From the NCBI GenBank assembly GCA_963663775.1, contig OY760624.1, positions 434,001 through 498,000 of the forward strand: DNA of 64,000 nucleotides, written 5' to 3'. The notes under the pieces are model-generated. The model had not been told where the DNA came from, made no database searches, and saw nothing but the letters and a program-made list of their open reading frames with translations. Position 1 is the stretch's first letter, and every line of letters begins with the position of its first letter. Of this stretch, positions 53,812 through 63,361 are shown in pieces. The position numbers and the translations under genes are program-made. This DNA comes from G963663775 sp963663775 (GTDB lineage: Bacteria; Bacillota; Clostridia; Oscillospirales; Butyricicoccaceae).

Positions 53812-54252
53812 TCATTCTGCGGTGCTTCCCAAAACCTTATACAGCAAATCATAAAGCTGCTGTATTTCCCTTCGTGTCAATGGCAGGCTGCACCCCATTT
53901 TCACAGGAATGTCCACTGCCTGCTGCTTCAATGCTTTTCCGTCCTTCGTGATGGTTAAAATCACATTTCGTTCGTCTTTTTCCGAGCGCTGCCGTGTCAG
54001 CAGTCCTTTTTGCTCCATTTTTTTGAGCAAAGGCGTCAATGTGCCCGAATCCAAATACAAATATTCGCCCAACCGCTTAACATTGATTTGCACATGCTCC
54101 CACAGCACCAGCATCACAAGATATTGTGTGTAGGTCAAGTCAATGACATCCAGCAACGGTTTGTACCGTTTTACAACCTCTCTTGAACAGGCATATAATG
54201 GAAAACATAGCTGATTTTCGAGCTTCAGCAAATCCTCATCTTCCATAAACAA
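53812..54252 (-). CDS. ohrR: OhrR-like MarR-family peroxide sensor
   Basis: A 146-residue winged-helix repressor. The N-terminal LKLENQLCFPLYACSREV matches OhrR, with the reactive Cys at position 16 and the tyrosine pocket further on (TYTQYLVMLVLWE). The recognition region reads LDSGTLTPLLKKMEQKGLL and the wing RQRSEKDERNV. OhrR proteins release DNA when organic hydroperoxides oxidise the Cys. No ohr peroxidase gene is adjacent. A TTG at 54252 follows GAGGGG by 7 bases; the ATG at 54246 is an alternative. It lies 15 bases after the preceding gene and may be read through from the pyr operon. Confidence 0.87.
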   Translation of the reverse strand: MFMEDEDLLKLENQLCFPLYACSREVVKRYKPLLDVIDLTYTQYLVMLVLWEHVQINVKRLGEYLYLDSGTLTPLLKKMEQKGLLTRQRSEKDERNVILTITKDGKALKQQAVDIPVKMGCSLPLTRREIQQLYDLLYKVLGSTAE

Positions 54253-54267
54253 GCGCTTACCCCTCTC

Positions 54268-55449
54268 TCACATGGCATCTGCTTCATAGGGTGCCACATG
54301 TATTGGTTTCATCATGCAAAAATGCACGCCGTTCTCATTGTGCACTTCATCCGCTTTGATAAAGCCATATTTTTTATAAAACCCCTGTGCACGTTCATTT
54401 TTTTCGGCAACATCGGCACACAATTGCTTTTTGCCCCGTGCACGGTAAACGCTGATTGCCTGCCCCAGCATCTGCGAAGAAATACCCATACCACGATATG
54501 GCGTATCAATCACAAAGCTGCCGACCTTGCCTACATCAGGTCGACTCTGGTCGCAGACATTGAGCCGCACCAATGCCACAGGCTGATTCTCCAACATACC
54601 AAAGGTCACAGCATCTGGGTCTTCCTGCAGCATTTTTGCAGTTTCTGTGAGATATTGTTCGGCATCCAATCCCTGCACATTTCCATATGCCTGCCGATAT
54701 TTCTGCTCTGCAAACCGCAGCAGCGTTTCGCAGTCCTCTGCATTGTGCAAATCCACGGAACGAAACCACAGCTGAATCAATGTCGGGATACCCTTCACAT
54801 CTTTCCATCCGATGCTTTGAAATGTTTGCATTTCCATCGGCAAATGCTGCACATCGTTGCGATATTCCACTTTAGCATGGTTTGCATCGGTGAACGCAAT
54901 CTTTGACACGCAGGTATTGTCGCCCCATTCCAGCGTATTGAGCTGTTCCGGATGCAAATCCAGCAGAATGCTCAGTGCCCCCCGAATGACAGAGCCATGC
55001 GCCACCACCGCAAAGGTACTGCCTTCATTTTCTTCCACCAGCTGCCGTACACCATCCAGCATACGCTTACCCGACTGCAAAATGGTTTCACCGCCTGGTG
55101 CTGCCGCTTCCCATGGGCAAATCTGCCAACGGGTATATGCCTCTGGGTATGTCCGCAGCAATTCTGCCCAAGATTTATCCTCCCATTCTCCCATGCAAAT
55201 CTCACGCAGCACAGGACGCACCTGCACCGTCAATCCATGCGGTGCTGCAATGGCTTCCGCCGTTTTGCGTGCCCGATACAAATCGCTTGCATAGACCGCC
55301 TGCAGCGACTCCTTTGCAAATCGCTCTGCCAGATACGGCAGCTGCGCCTCCCCGTTAACCGTCAGCAAGCTGTCATACTGTCCATGACAACGGCGATATA
55401 CGTTGCCTTCGGCTTCTGCATGCCGTATCAAATAGACTGTTGTTGTCAT
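54268..55449 (-). CDS. histidine phosphatase - GNAT acetyltransferase fusion protein
   Basis: A 393-residue two-domain protein. Residues 1-200 form a phosphoglycerate mutase-like histidine phosphatase: RHAEAEGN holds the phospho-His, then LYRARKTAEAI, REICMGEWEDK and VVAHGSVIRG. Residues about 240-385 form a GNAT acetyltransferase (VGSFVIDTPYRGMGISSQML acetyl-CoA loop, NERAQGFYKKYGF). Substrates are unknown. It starts 2 bases after the pyrD stop behind GGAGG, so it is co-translated with the pyrimidine operon. Confidence 0.88.
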   Translation of the reverse strand: MTTTVYLIRHAEAEGNVYRRCHGQYDSLLTVNGEAQLPYLAERFAKESLQAVYASDLYRARKTAEAIAAPHGLTVQVRPVLREICMGEWEDKSWAELLRTYPEAYTRWQICPWEAAAPGGETILQSGKRMLDGVRQLVEENEGSTFAVVAHGSVIRGALSILLDLHPEQLNTLEWGDNTCVSKIAFTDANHAKVEYRNDVQHLPMEMQTFQSIGWKDVKGIPTLIQLWFRSVDLHNAEDCETLLRFAEQKYRQAYGNVQGLDAEQYLTETAKMLQEDPDAVTFGMLENQPVALVRLNVCDQSRPDVGKVGSFVIDTPYRGMGISSQMLGQAISVYRARGKKQLCADVAEKNERAQGFYKKYGFIKADEVHNENGVHFCMMKPIHVAPYEADAM

Positions 55450-55451
55450 AT

Positions 55452-56357
55452 TTAGACCTCCACTGCACCTGTCAACTCACAAACACGCTCAATTTGATGC
55501 GCTTGCATATATTCCTGCATTTCCTGCAGCACTTTCACCGGCGCCAGCGGGTCTGCAAACATAGCCGTACCAATCGCAATCGCATCTGCACCTGCCAGCA
55601 TCATTTCAATGGCATCTCGCCCCGTGCGAATGCCTCCCATACCGATAATCGGCACATCCACTGCGCGGCGCACTTGATATACCATCCGCACCGCCACTGG
55701 AAACACCGCAGGACCCGATAAACCGCCCATGACATTGGACAAAATCGGCTTGCGGCGGTCAATGTCGATGCGCATCCCCAGCAGCGTATTGATGAGGGAC
55801 AGTGCATCTGCTCCCGCTGCAACCGCCGCACGGGCGATTTCCGTAATATCGGTCACATTGGGCGAAAGCTTGACAATCAGCGGCTTTTTTGCATATTTTT
55901 TCGCCGCAGACACCACTTCTGTCACCATATCCGGCTGTGTGCCAAATGCCATACCACCACATTTGACATTGGGGCAAGAAATGTTCATTTCAATCAAATC
56001 CACATCGGCATCCGAAATTTTTTCCATCATCCCGCAATATTCTTCCACCGTGTTGCCGGACACATTGGCGATGATTTTGGTATCAGATTGCCGCAGTTGC
56101 GGAATCTGTTCTGCAATAAAGCGGTCGATGCCTGGATTTTGCAAACCGACACAATTCAAAATACCCATAGGCGTTTCTGCAATGCGTGGTGCCGGATTGC
56201 CCAAACGCTCAGTTGGTGTCAGCCCCTTAACGCCGATACCACCGAGCATGGACAAATCAAAAAATTCGCCATATTCTTTGCCAAAACCAAATGTCCCCGA
56301 TGCCGTGGTGATGGGATTTTTCAGCTCTACCCCACACAGATTGACCCGCATATCCAT
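55452..56357 (-). CDS. pyrD: dihydroorotate dehydrogenase, catalytic subunit (class 1B)
   Basis: A 301-residue FMN enzyme that oxidises dihydroorotate to orotate. It has NPITTASGTFGFGKEY, the catalytic Cys in NISCPNVKCGGMAFG, NTLLGMRIDI and IIGMGGIRTGRDAIEMMLAG. Class 1B works as a heterotetramer with PyrK, encoded just upstream. The ATG at 56357 shares a base with the pyrK stop (TAATG) at good distance from AGGAGG; the ATG at 56363 is closer to the RBS and less likely. Confidence 0.96.
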   Translation of the reverse strand: MDMRVNLCGVELKNPITTASGTFGFGKEYGEFFDLSMLGGIGVKGLTPTERLGNPAPRIAETPMGILNCVGLQNPGIDRFIAEQIPQLRQSDTKIIANVSGNTVEEYCGMMEKISDADVDLIEMNISCPNVKCGGMAFGTQPDMVTEVVSAAKKYAKKPLIVKLSPNVTDITEIARAAVAAGADALSLINTLLGMRIDIDRRKPILSNVMGGLSGPAVFPVAVRMVYQVRRAVDVPIIGMGGIRTGRDAIEMMLAGADAIAIGTAMFADPLAPVKVLQEMQEYMQAHQIERVCELTGAVEV

Positions 56358-57124
56358 TACCATTCTACCTCCTGTGCATCAAATACCGGACCATCCTTAC
56401 AAACGTGTCCATAGCGTGTTTCGCCGTTTTCCGCCTTGAGTCCGCAGGCACAGACCAAGCATGCGCCAATGCCGCAGCCCATCCGCTCCTCCATAGATAC
56501 TTGACACAGCACACCGTTTTCCTGTGCAATCTGTGCAATCGCTTGCAGCATCGGCTTTGGTCCACACGCACACACCGCCGTAAATCCTTCGATTTTCTCC
56601 TGCAAAACCTGTGTCACAAAGCCATGCCTCCCGTAAGACCCGTCATCAGTCGTGACGAACACATCCCCTTGTGCACCAAATTCCGCTTCCAAAATGACCG
56701 CATCCTTGCTGCGAAATCCCAAAATGGCAGTCGGCTGTGCCCCATTTTGCCGTGCCTGCTGCATAGTGTACAGCATCGGCGGTACACCAATGCCACCGCC
56801 GATAAAGACGGGATTTGTCCCCAATTTCGACAAATCATAGCCATGTCCCAACGCACCGAGCACATCGAGTATGTCCCCTGCCTTGCGCTTGGACAGCCAT
56901 TGTGTGCCTTCGCCCTTCACTTGGAACACGACACGCAAGGTTTCTCCCTCCACCTCACAAATGGAAATCGGACGCCGCAGAAGATTGCCCTCTCCACAGC
57001 TGATGTGTACAAACTGCCCCGGCTGCGCCTGCGCTGCAATCTGCGGTGCCTGTATCAGAATCGAAAACAGACCTGCACCCATCGGCGCAATCTGCTGAAT
57101 GCTGCAATTTTCCTGCATTGGCAT
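56357..57124 (-). CDS. pyrK: dihydroorotate dehydrogenase electron transfer subunit
   Basis: A 255-residue FAD/[2Fe-2S] subunit that passes electrons from PyrD to NAD. It has the FAD motif RRPISICEVEG, the NAD-binding FIGGGIGVPPMLYTM and the C-terminal iron-sulfur ligands in CGIGACLVCACG and YGHVCKDGPVF. AGGAGG precedes the ATG at 57124. It is downstream of carB, across a weak terminator. Confidence 0.96.
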   Translation of the reverse strand: MPMQENCSIQQIAPMGAGLFSILIQAPQIAAQAQPGQFVHISCGEGNLLRRPISICEVEGETLRVVFQVKGEGTQWLSKRKAGDILDVLGALGHGYDLSKLGTNPVFIGGGIGVPPMLYTMQQARQNGAQPTAILGFRSKDAVILEAEFGAQGDVFVTTDDGSYGRHGFVTQVLQEKIEGFTAVCACGPKPMLQAIAQIAQENGVLCQVSMEERMGCGIGACLVCACGLKAENGETRYGHVCKDGPVFDAQEVEW

Positions 57125-57179
57125 AAAAACTCCTCCTAACAAATCCTATCGGCTATACTGCCTATTATTTTACCACAGG

Positions 57180-57207
57180 AAAAGGGGCATCGCAACCGAC
57201 GCCCCTT
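57180..57207 (-). terminator. weak intercistronic terminator carB/pyrK
   Basis: A stem of about 9-12 bp (GGGGCGTCG/CGATGCCCC on the minus strand with one G-U), 4-base loop, then TTTTCC. It would partly stop transcription between carB and pyrK. The T run is stronger on the plus strand, where no gene approaches. Confidence 0.55.
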
Positions 57208-57228
57208 TTTTCTGCATATTCACTCGTG

Positions 57229-60200
57229 TTAAATCGAGTTAATATCTACCATTTCACAGTTTTCGATTTTAATATCGCCCTCTAAGCTGCGCAACAATGC
57301 AGACGCAGTATCAATCGAGGTCAGGCAGGGAATCGCACGCTCAACTGCAATCCGACGAATTTGTACCGCCCCCAATTCCGGATGACGTCCCTTGACAGAG
57401 GTCGCAATGACATAGTCAATTTTTCCCGATTCAATCAAATCAATGATATTCGGAGACTCTTCATCCACATTGCGCACCGCATTGGTGCCAATCATGTGCC
57501 GATTGAACACATTTGCCGTGCCGCTGGTGGCATAGATTTCAAAGCCCAATCGTTCAAAGCGCTCAGCAATCTTAATCGCTTCCTGCTTGTCGGAATCTCG
57601 TACAGAAATCAGTACGCTGCCCTTGCGCTTCATATTAAAGCCAGCACCCATCAGTCCCTTGAGCAATGCCTGTCGGAAAGATTTCGACACGCCCAGCACT
57701 TCGCCGGTGGACTTCATTTCCGGTCCCAACTGGGTATCTAAATCACGCAGCTTTTGGAACGAGAACACCGGCACCTTGACCGCATAGTGCTCACGCTCCG
57801 GATACAGTCCCACGCCATATTCCATGTCGCGCAGCTTTTCGCCAAACATACATCTGGTTGCCAAATCCACCATCGGCACGCCCGTGATTTTGGAGATATA
57901 CGGCACGGTACGAGAAGAGCGAGGATTGACCTCAATGACATAAATTTCGTCATTATACAGCACAAACTGGATGTTGACGAGGCCCAATACCTTAAGGCTC
58001 ATCGCCAAATCCTTGGTATAGCGCACCAAAATTTCCTTGTGACGGTCTTCAATGGTGATAGACGGATAGACTGAAATGGAGTCACCCGAGTGCACGCCCG
58101 CACGCTCCAAATGTTCCATAATGCCCGGAATCAGAATATCTTCGCCGTCACAGATAGCATCGACTTCGATTTCACGACCCATCATATATTTATCCACCAA
58201 AACAGGGTTTTCCACCTTGTTGCGGGTGATTACACGCATGAATTCACGCACTTCTGCTTCGTTATACGCAATTTCCATGCCTTGACCGCCCAGCACATAG
58301 GACGGACGCACCAGTACCGGATAGCCTAAGCCGTCCGCAACGGCAACCGCTTCCTCTTCGGTCATGACCGTGTCACCCTTCGGACGAGGAATACCGCAAT
58401 CTTCCAGAATCTTGTCAAACTTTTCGCGGTCTTCTGCTGCATCAATGCTCCATGCCGGCGTGCCCAAAATCGGAACACCCAAGCTTTCGATATGCGCCGC
58501 CAGATTGATGGCGGTCTGTCCGCCAAACTGCACAATCGCCGCATCCGGCTTTTCGGCATTGACCACACCCGTCACATCTTCCGGTGTCAGCGGTTCAAAA
58601 TACAAGCGGTCAGCGGTGTCAAAGTCGGTGGAAACCGTTTCGGGGTTATTGTTGATGATGACGGTTTCGCAGCCACGTTCTTTCAGCGCCCAAACCGAAT
58701 GCACCGAGCAATAGTCAAACTCAATGCCCTGTCCGATACGAATTGGACCGGAACCCAACACCAGCACCTTTTGCTTGCCATTATCGGGCTTGACTTCGCT
58801 TTCTTCATCAAAAGACGAATAATAGTACGGTGTTTCTGCTTCAAACTCTGCTGCACAGGTGTCTACGGTCTTATAAACCGGCAGACGTGCCACACCCTCT
58901 GGAATTTCCTTGCCGGACAGCTCACAAATCGTGCGGTCGAGGAAGCCCAGCTTTTTCGCACGCAGATATAGCTCATTTTCAATCGCAGATGCCGCCGCAA
59001 GTTCTTTTTCCATCGCAATGATGTTGAGGAACTTGTGCAAGAACCACAAATCAATCTTTGTAATCTCAAAGACATCCTGCGCAGTCATAATTTCACGGCG
59101 GAACGCCTCACAAATCACAAACAACCGCTGGTCATTGATGCGACCCACACCTGCACGGATTTCATCATCTGTCCATGCCGCAAGCTTCGGATCAATCATG
59201 GAGGTCAGCTTCATCTCGATGGAGCGCACCGCCTTCATCAGCGCACCTTCAAAGTTGTTCGCAATGCTCATAACTTCGCCCGTTGCCTTCATCTGCGTCC
59301 CCAACGAATTGTCGGCGTACACAAACTTATCGAACGGCCAGCGAGGGAACTTAACCACGCAGTAGTCCAGTGTCGGCTCAAAGCAAGCATAGGTTTTTCC
59401 TGTGACCGCATTCATGATTTCATCCAAACCGTAGCCGATAGCAATTTTCGCCGCAACCTTTGCAATCGGATAACCGGTTGCCTTGGACGCCAACGCAGAA
59501 GAACGAGATACACGTGGATTCACTTCGATAACTGCATATTCAAAGGAATCTGGATGCAGTGCATACTGCACGTTACAGCCGCCTTCGATGCCGAGTTCGG
59601 TGATGATATTCAGCGCAGAGGTGCGCAGCATCTGATATTCCTTGTCGCACAGGGTCTGGCTCGGCGCAACCACCACAGAGTCGCCGGTGTGCACGCCGAC
59701 AGGGTCGATATTTTCCATATTACAAATCGTAATCGCATTGCCCTTGCCGTCACGCATGACTTCGTATTCGATTTCCTTCCAGCCTGCAATACACTTTTCC
59801 ACAAGGATTTCGCTGACACGGGAATACATAATGCCGGAAGCCGAAATTTCACGCAGCTGCTCCCAAGTGTACGCAATGCCGCCGCCGGTGCCGCCCAAAG
59901 TATACGCCGGACGAATGATAACCGGCAAACCGATTTCTTCGGTGAACGCCACCGCATCTTCTACGGTGTGCACCACCTTGGATGCAATAATCGGCTCGTT
60001 GATTTTCTCCATCGTGTCCTTGAACATCTGGCGGTCTTCCGCCTTTGCAATGGTGGTGGGGTTCGCACCCAGCAGCTTGACGTTCATGCTCTCCAAAAAG
60101 CCATTTTCGCACAGCTCCATGGCAAGGTTCAAGCCCGTCTGTCCGCCCAGTGTCGGCAGCAAAGAGTCAGGGCGTTCCTTGCGGATGATTTCCTGCACGG

Positions 60201-60417
60201 CATCCACGGTCATCGGCTCGATATAAATCTTATCTGCCATCGCCTTATCGGTCATGATGGTAGCGGGGTTGGAGTTGACGAGCACCACTTCCAAGCCCTC
60301 TTCACGCAGCGCACGGCAAGCCTGTGTGCCTGCATAGTCAAATTCAGCAGCCTGTCCAATGACAATCGGGCCAGAGCCCAGTACCATAACTTTTTTAATA
60401 TCTGTACGCAGTGGCAT
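57229..60417 (-). CDS. carB: carbamoyl-phosphate synthase large subunit
   Basis: A 1,062-residue synthetase with two homologous ATP-grasp halves. The first half starts VMVLGSGPIVIGQAAEFDYA with VNSNPATIMTD and VEVNPRVSRSSALASK. The second half starts VLVLGSGPIRIGQGIEFDYC with VIEVNPRSSRTVPYISK. A C-terminal MGS-like allosteric domain begins at about 930 (GSVLISVRDSDKQEAIKIAE). It makes carbamoyl phosphate from bicarbonate, two ATP and ammonia from CarA. The start overlaps the carA stop (TAATG). Confidence 0.98.
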   Translation of the reverse strand: MPLRTDIKKVMVLGSGPIVIGQAAEFDYAGTQACRALREEGLEVVLVNSNPATIMTDKAMADKIYIEPMTVDAVQEIIRKERPDSLLPTLGGQTGLNLAMELCENGFLESMNVKLLGANPTTIAKAEDRQMFKDTMEKINEPIIASKVVHTVEDAVAFTEEIGLPVIIRPAYTLGGTGGGIAYTWEQLREISASGIMYSRVSEILVEKCIAGWKEIEYEVMRDGKGNAITICNMENIDPVGVHTGDSVVVAPSQTLCDKEYQMLRTSALNIITELGIEGGCNVQYALHPDSFEYAVIEVNPRVSRSSALASKATGYPIAKVAAKIAIGYGLDEIMNAVTGKTYACFEPTLDYCVVKFPRWPFDKFVYADNSLGTQMKATGEVMSIANNFEGALMKAVRSIEMKLTSMIDPKLAAWTDDEIRAGVGRINDQRLFVICEAFRREIMTAQDVFEITKIDLWFLHKFLNIIAMEKELAAASAIENELYLRAKKLGFLDRTICELSGKEIPEGVARLPVYKTVDTCAAEFEAETPYYYSSFDEESEVKPDNGKQKVLVLGSGPIRIGQGIEFDYCSVHSVWALKERGCETVIINNNPETVSTDFDTADRLYFEPLTPEDVTGVVNAEKPDAAIVQFGGQTAINLAAHIESLGVPILGTPAWSIDAAEDREKFDKILEDCGIPRPKGDTVMTEEEAVAVADGLGYPVLVRPSYVLGGQGMEIAYNEAEVREFMRVITRNKVENPVLVDKYMMGREIEVDAICDGEDILIPGIMEHLERAGVHSGDSISVYPSITIEDRHKEILVRYTKDLAMSLKVLGLVNIQFVLYNDEIYVIEVNPRSSRTVPYISKITGVPMVDLATRCMFGEKLRDMEYGVGLYPEREHYAVKVPVFSFQKLRDLDTQLGPEMKSTGEVLGVSKSFRQALLKGLMGAGFNMKRKGSVLISVRDSDKQEAIKIAERFERLGFEIYATSGTANVFNRHMIGTNAVRNVDEESPNIIDLIESGKIDYVIATSVKGRHPELGAVQIRRIAVERAIPCLTSIDTASALLRSLEGDIKIENCEMVDINSI

Positions 60418-61514
60418 TACTGAGCACCTCCCTTGGATTTTTCCATATTTTCTACAAACACATCAAACAGATACGAGGTATCCATCGGCCCGGGGCAAAC
60501 TTCCGGATGATACTGCACCGTAAACACCGGACGGTTGTGATATTCCAGACCTTCCACCGTGCCGTCATTGAGGTTGATATGGCGCACTCTTGCAATGCTT
60601 TCATCCACAGAATCCCCCACCACGGCATAGCCATGGTTCTGGCTGGTGATATAGGTACGGTCGGCATCCAAATCCTTGACCGGATGGTTGACACCACGAT
60701 GTCCATACTTGAGCTTTTCTGTCTTTGCACCAATGGCAAGCGACAGCAGCTGATGTCCCAGACAAATGCCGAAAATCGGAATGTTTTTCTCTAAAAGCAG
60801 CTTGAGATTTTCCACAATCTCCACATTTTCTGCCGGGTCACCAGGACCGTTTGACAGCATCACGCCATCAAATCCACCGCCAACAATGGTTTCCGGTGCG
60901 GTATATGCCGGCACAATGGTCACCTCGCAACCACGTGCGCAAAGCTCCCGCTGAATATTGGTTTTCACGCCGAAATCATACAGTGCCACACGATATTTCT
61001 GCTCTCCAACAGCAGGATATATGGTATCTTCTGCGCAGGTAACGGTTTTCACGGCATCCTTTACCACATACGCACGCATTTCCTGCAGGGTTTTTTCATC
61101 CGGCTCATATCCTTCTGTATATAAAACACCGTTCATAACGCCGCTGTTGCGCAAAATGCGGGTCAGACGGCGGGTGTCAATGCCTGTCAAGCCAATGACC
61201 TTTTGCTGCTTTAAATAGGTGTCAATCGACAGCTCCGAACGCCAGTTAGACGGATACTCACATGCTTCACGCATAATAAAACCGGATACCCAGCTCTTTT
61301 TAGATTCAAAATCTGCCGCATTGATGCCATAGTTGCCAATCATGGGATAGGTCATGCAAACCGTTTGTCCATAATAAGACGGATCCGTCAAAACCTCCTG
61401 ATACCCTGCCATACCGGTATTGAATACAATTTCGCCAACGCTGCTGCCTTCATATCCGACCGCCTGCCCTTCAAACAAGGTGCCGTCTGCCAGCTGCAAA
61501 AATGCTTTTTTCAA
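60417..61514 (-). CDS. carA: carbamoyl-phosphate synthase small subunit
   Basis: A 365-residue glutaminase subunit. The N-terminal domain has DGTLFEGQAVGYEGSSVGE and FNTGMAGYQEVLTDPSY. The C-terminal class I glutamine amidotransferase has the nucleophile in FGICLGHQLLSLA and the His-Glu pair in VQYHPEVCPGP. The TTG start at 61514 follows AAAGGAG by 9 bases; no better ATG lies near. It overlaps carB by one base. Confidence 0.97.
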   Translation of the reverse strand: MKKAFLQLADGTLFEGQAVGYEGSSVGEIVFNTGMAGYQEVLTDPSYYGQTVCMTYPMIGNYGINAADFESKKSWVSGFIMREACEYPSNWRSELSIDTYLKQQKVIGLTGIDTRRLTRILRNSGVMNGVLYTEGYEPDEKTLQEMRAYVVKDAVKTVTCAEDTIYPAVGEQKYRVALYDFGVKTNIQRELCARGCEVTIVPAYTAPETIVGGGFDGVMLSNGPGDPAENVEIVENLKLLLEKNIPIFGICLGHQLLSLAIGAKTEKLKYGHRGVNHPVKDLDADRTYITSQNHGYAVVGDSVDESIARVRHINLNDGTVEGLEYHNRPVFTVQYHPEVCPGPMDTSYLFDVFVENMEKSKGGAQ

Positions 61515-61635
61515 AATCCCACGCTCCTTTATTCCGCTGCGAACCGACCGTTTTCACGGCGTCCGTCCATATTCCACTGCTATACACACCACTTTATATC
61601 GTTTCTATTTGTATCACGATGCTGCTGCTGCGCTT

Positions 61636-62553
61636 TTATCGAATCGCACCTACAATGTCATCCCGCATACGAATCGCTTCGGCTCTTGCCGCTTCCTTAT
61701 AGTCCGCACCATTGTTGCCGGTCTTTTTCCATGCACACATAATACCACGGGAAGAGTTCACAATCGCACCCAGCCCATCAGCATTAAAGGTATTTGCAAT
61801 GTCCTGTGCCGTTGCACCTTGTGCACCATAGCCCGGCACGAGGAAATATGCCTTCGGCAGCAGCTCCCGAATGATTCTCTGCTCTTCCGGATAGGTTGCA
61901 CCAACCACAGCGCCCACTTGGTTATAGCCGCAAGCGGTGTCCAAGCCTTCGCCCCAGGTCTGCATCATTTCAGCCACCCGTGCATACAGCGTCTTGCCTT
62001 CCATATCACGGTTTTGGAATTCGCCCGATGATGGGTTGGAAGTCTTTACCAACACAAAAATGCTCTTTTCACGAGCACGGCATTCTTTCAAAAACGGCTC
62101 AATGCCATCTGTCCCCAAATAAGCGTTGACTGTCGCACTGTCTGCACCATATGCCGACACTTCGGTGTCGCCCACACGTGTCTTGCCCAAATATGCCTCT
62201 GCATAGGCGCTTGCTGTTGCACCGATGTCATTGCGCTTGACGTCTGCAATCACATACATTCCCTTTGCATGTGCATAATCGATGGTTTCCTTCAGTGCCA
62301 TCGCACCATAGCTGCCCAGCAGCTCATAATATGCTGCCTGCGGCTTGACTGCCGGCACAATATCTGCCAATGCGTCCATCAGCCCGCAGTTAAACTCCAC
62401 AACGCTTTCTGCCGCCGCACGCAAGGTTTCCCCATGCAGCATCAAATGGCGGCGGGTAATGCATTCCGGAATATATTCCAGACGTGCATCCAACCCTGCA
62501 ACAGTCGGATTTGCTTTTTCCTGAATTTTTTTCACCAAAGTATGGATGGACAT
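61636..62553 (-). CDS. pyrF: orotidine 5'-phosphate decarboxylase (PyrF type 2)
   Basis: A 305-residue decarboxylase that makes UMP. It has VAGLDARLEYIP, the active-site DVKRNDIGATASAYAEAYLG (Lys/Asp pairs) and PGYGAQGATAQD. The length of about 300 is that of the type 2 subfamily rather than the 240-residue type. AAAGGAG favours the ATG at 62553 over the one at 62559. About 120 bases separate it from carA, with no clear signal in them. Confidence 0.96.
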   Translation of the reverse strand: MSIHTLVKKIQEKANPTVAGLDARLEYIPECITRRHLMLHGETLRAAAESVVEFNCGLMDALADIVPAVKPQAAYYELLGSYGAMALKETIDYAHAKGMYVIADVKRNDIGATASAYAEAYLGKTRVGDTEVSAYGADSATVNAYLGTDGIEPFLKECRAREKSIFVLVKTSNPSSGEFQNRDMEGKTLYARVAEMMQTWGEGLDTACGYNQVGAVVGATYPEEQRIIRELLPKAYFLVPGYGAQGATAQDIANTFNADGLGAIVNSSRGIMCAWKKTGNNGADYKEAARAEAIRMRDDIVGAIR

Positions 62554-62617
62554 AATCATGCTCCTTTCGGTAGGTTGCCGTACCTATTCCCATTGTATCC
62601 TTACAAACTATTCTATT

Positions 62618-63160
62618 TTATGCTTCTGTCACACTGCTTAAGATGACCACGCCATCCTGCCCATCGACTTCCTGCACCATCACACGAACCCGCTCATTTT
62701 GTGCCGTCGGCAAGTTTTTTCCGATATAATCCGGACGAATCGGCAGTTCTCGATGCCCACGGTCAATCAACACCGCCAGCTGAATGCGTCCCGCACGTCC
62801 CAAGCTGGAAATCCCTTCGATTGCTGCGCGCACCGTGCGCCCTGTATACAGCACATCATCCACCAAAATCACCGTATGCCCTGCAATTTCAGGCACATCC
62901 TGTGGATGGGGCGCATGACGATTGCCGGGCGGAATATCATCCCGCAGGGAGGAGATGTCGAGCGGCATCACAGGCGGGATTCTTCCCTCGACTTCGCCGA
63001 TTTTGGCGGCAATCCTTTGTGCCAAAAATTCGCCTCGTGTCCGAATGCCTGCCAGCACAATCATGCTGACATCATGATTTTTTTCAATGATTTCAAATGC
63101 GATGCGTGTCAAAGCACGCCGTACGGCATTTTCATCCATAATTTCTGCTTTTTGATGCAT
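62618..63160 (-). CDS. pyrR: bifunctional pyr operon attenuator / uracil phosphoribosyltransferase
   Basis: A 180-residue phosphoribosyltransferase-fold protein. In Bacillus it binds pyr mRNA with UMP and promotes termination. The PRPP loop is VILVDDVLYTGRTVRAAIEG; other blocks are ALTRIAFEIIEKNHD and IRTRGEFLAQRIA. GGAAGGAGG precedes the ATG. It is first in the operon, behind a leader with a PyrR-binding loop and a terminator, so it should control itself and the rest. Confidence 0.97.
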   Translation of the reverse strand: MHQKAEIMDENAVRRALTRIAFEIIEKNHDVSMIVLAGIRTRGEFLAQRIAAKIGEVEGRIPPVMPLDISSLRDDIPPGNRHAPHPQDVPEIAGHTVILVDDVLYTGRTVRAAIEGISSLGRAGRIQLAVLIDRGHRELPIRPDYIGKNLPTAQNERVRVMVQEVDGQDGVVILSSVTEA

Positions 63161-63189
63161 ATCGTTCCTCCTTCCCCGTTTTTTTGCAT

Positions 63190-63219
63190 AAAAAAACTTC
63201 CCGCACCCAAAGCGAGAAG
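63190..63219 (-). promoter_or_regulatory. pyr leader attenuator terminator
   Basis: On the minus strand an 8-bp stem CTTCTCGC/GCGGGAAG with one G-U pair and a 7-base loop is followed by seven T, just before the pyrR RBS. Confidence 0.85.
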
Positions 63220-63309
63220 CCGCAAATCAAAAAATCCACATACACGCATCAAATAAAGATAGAACTACCCCTATCATGCTGCAGGATTTCTGCTGTTTGA
63301 CGTTTTCCA

Positions 63310-63342
63310 CCTTGGCGAACTCACAGGTTACACTTTTAAAGG
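63310..63342 (-). promoter_or_regulatory. PyrR-binding loop in the pyr leader
   Basis: The leader RNA has CCUU...AAGG arms around the core CCUGUGAG, which matches the CCNGNGAG part of the PyrR recognition consensus known from Bacillus pyr attenuators. It lies between the promoter and the terminator at 63190-63219, in the right order for UMP-dependent attenuation. Confidence 0.8.
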
Positions 63343-63361
63343 CTGACAAAATATTTTATTT

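Noticed and set aside
59035..60423. A 462-codon plus-strand reading frame
   Set aside because: It is antisense to carB and has no RBS or motif; long mirror frames are common opposite conserved genes.
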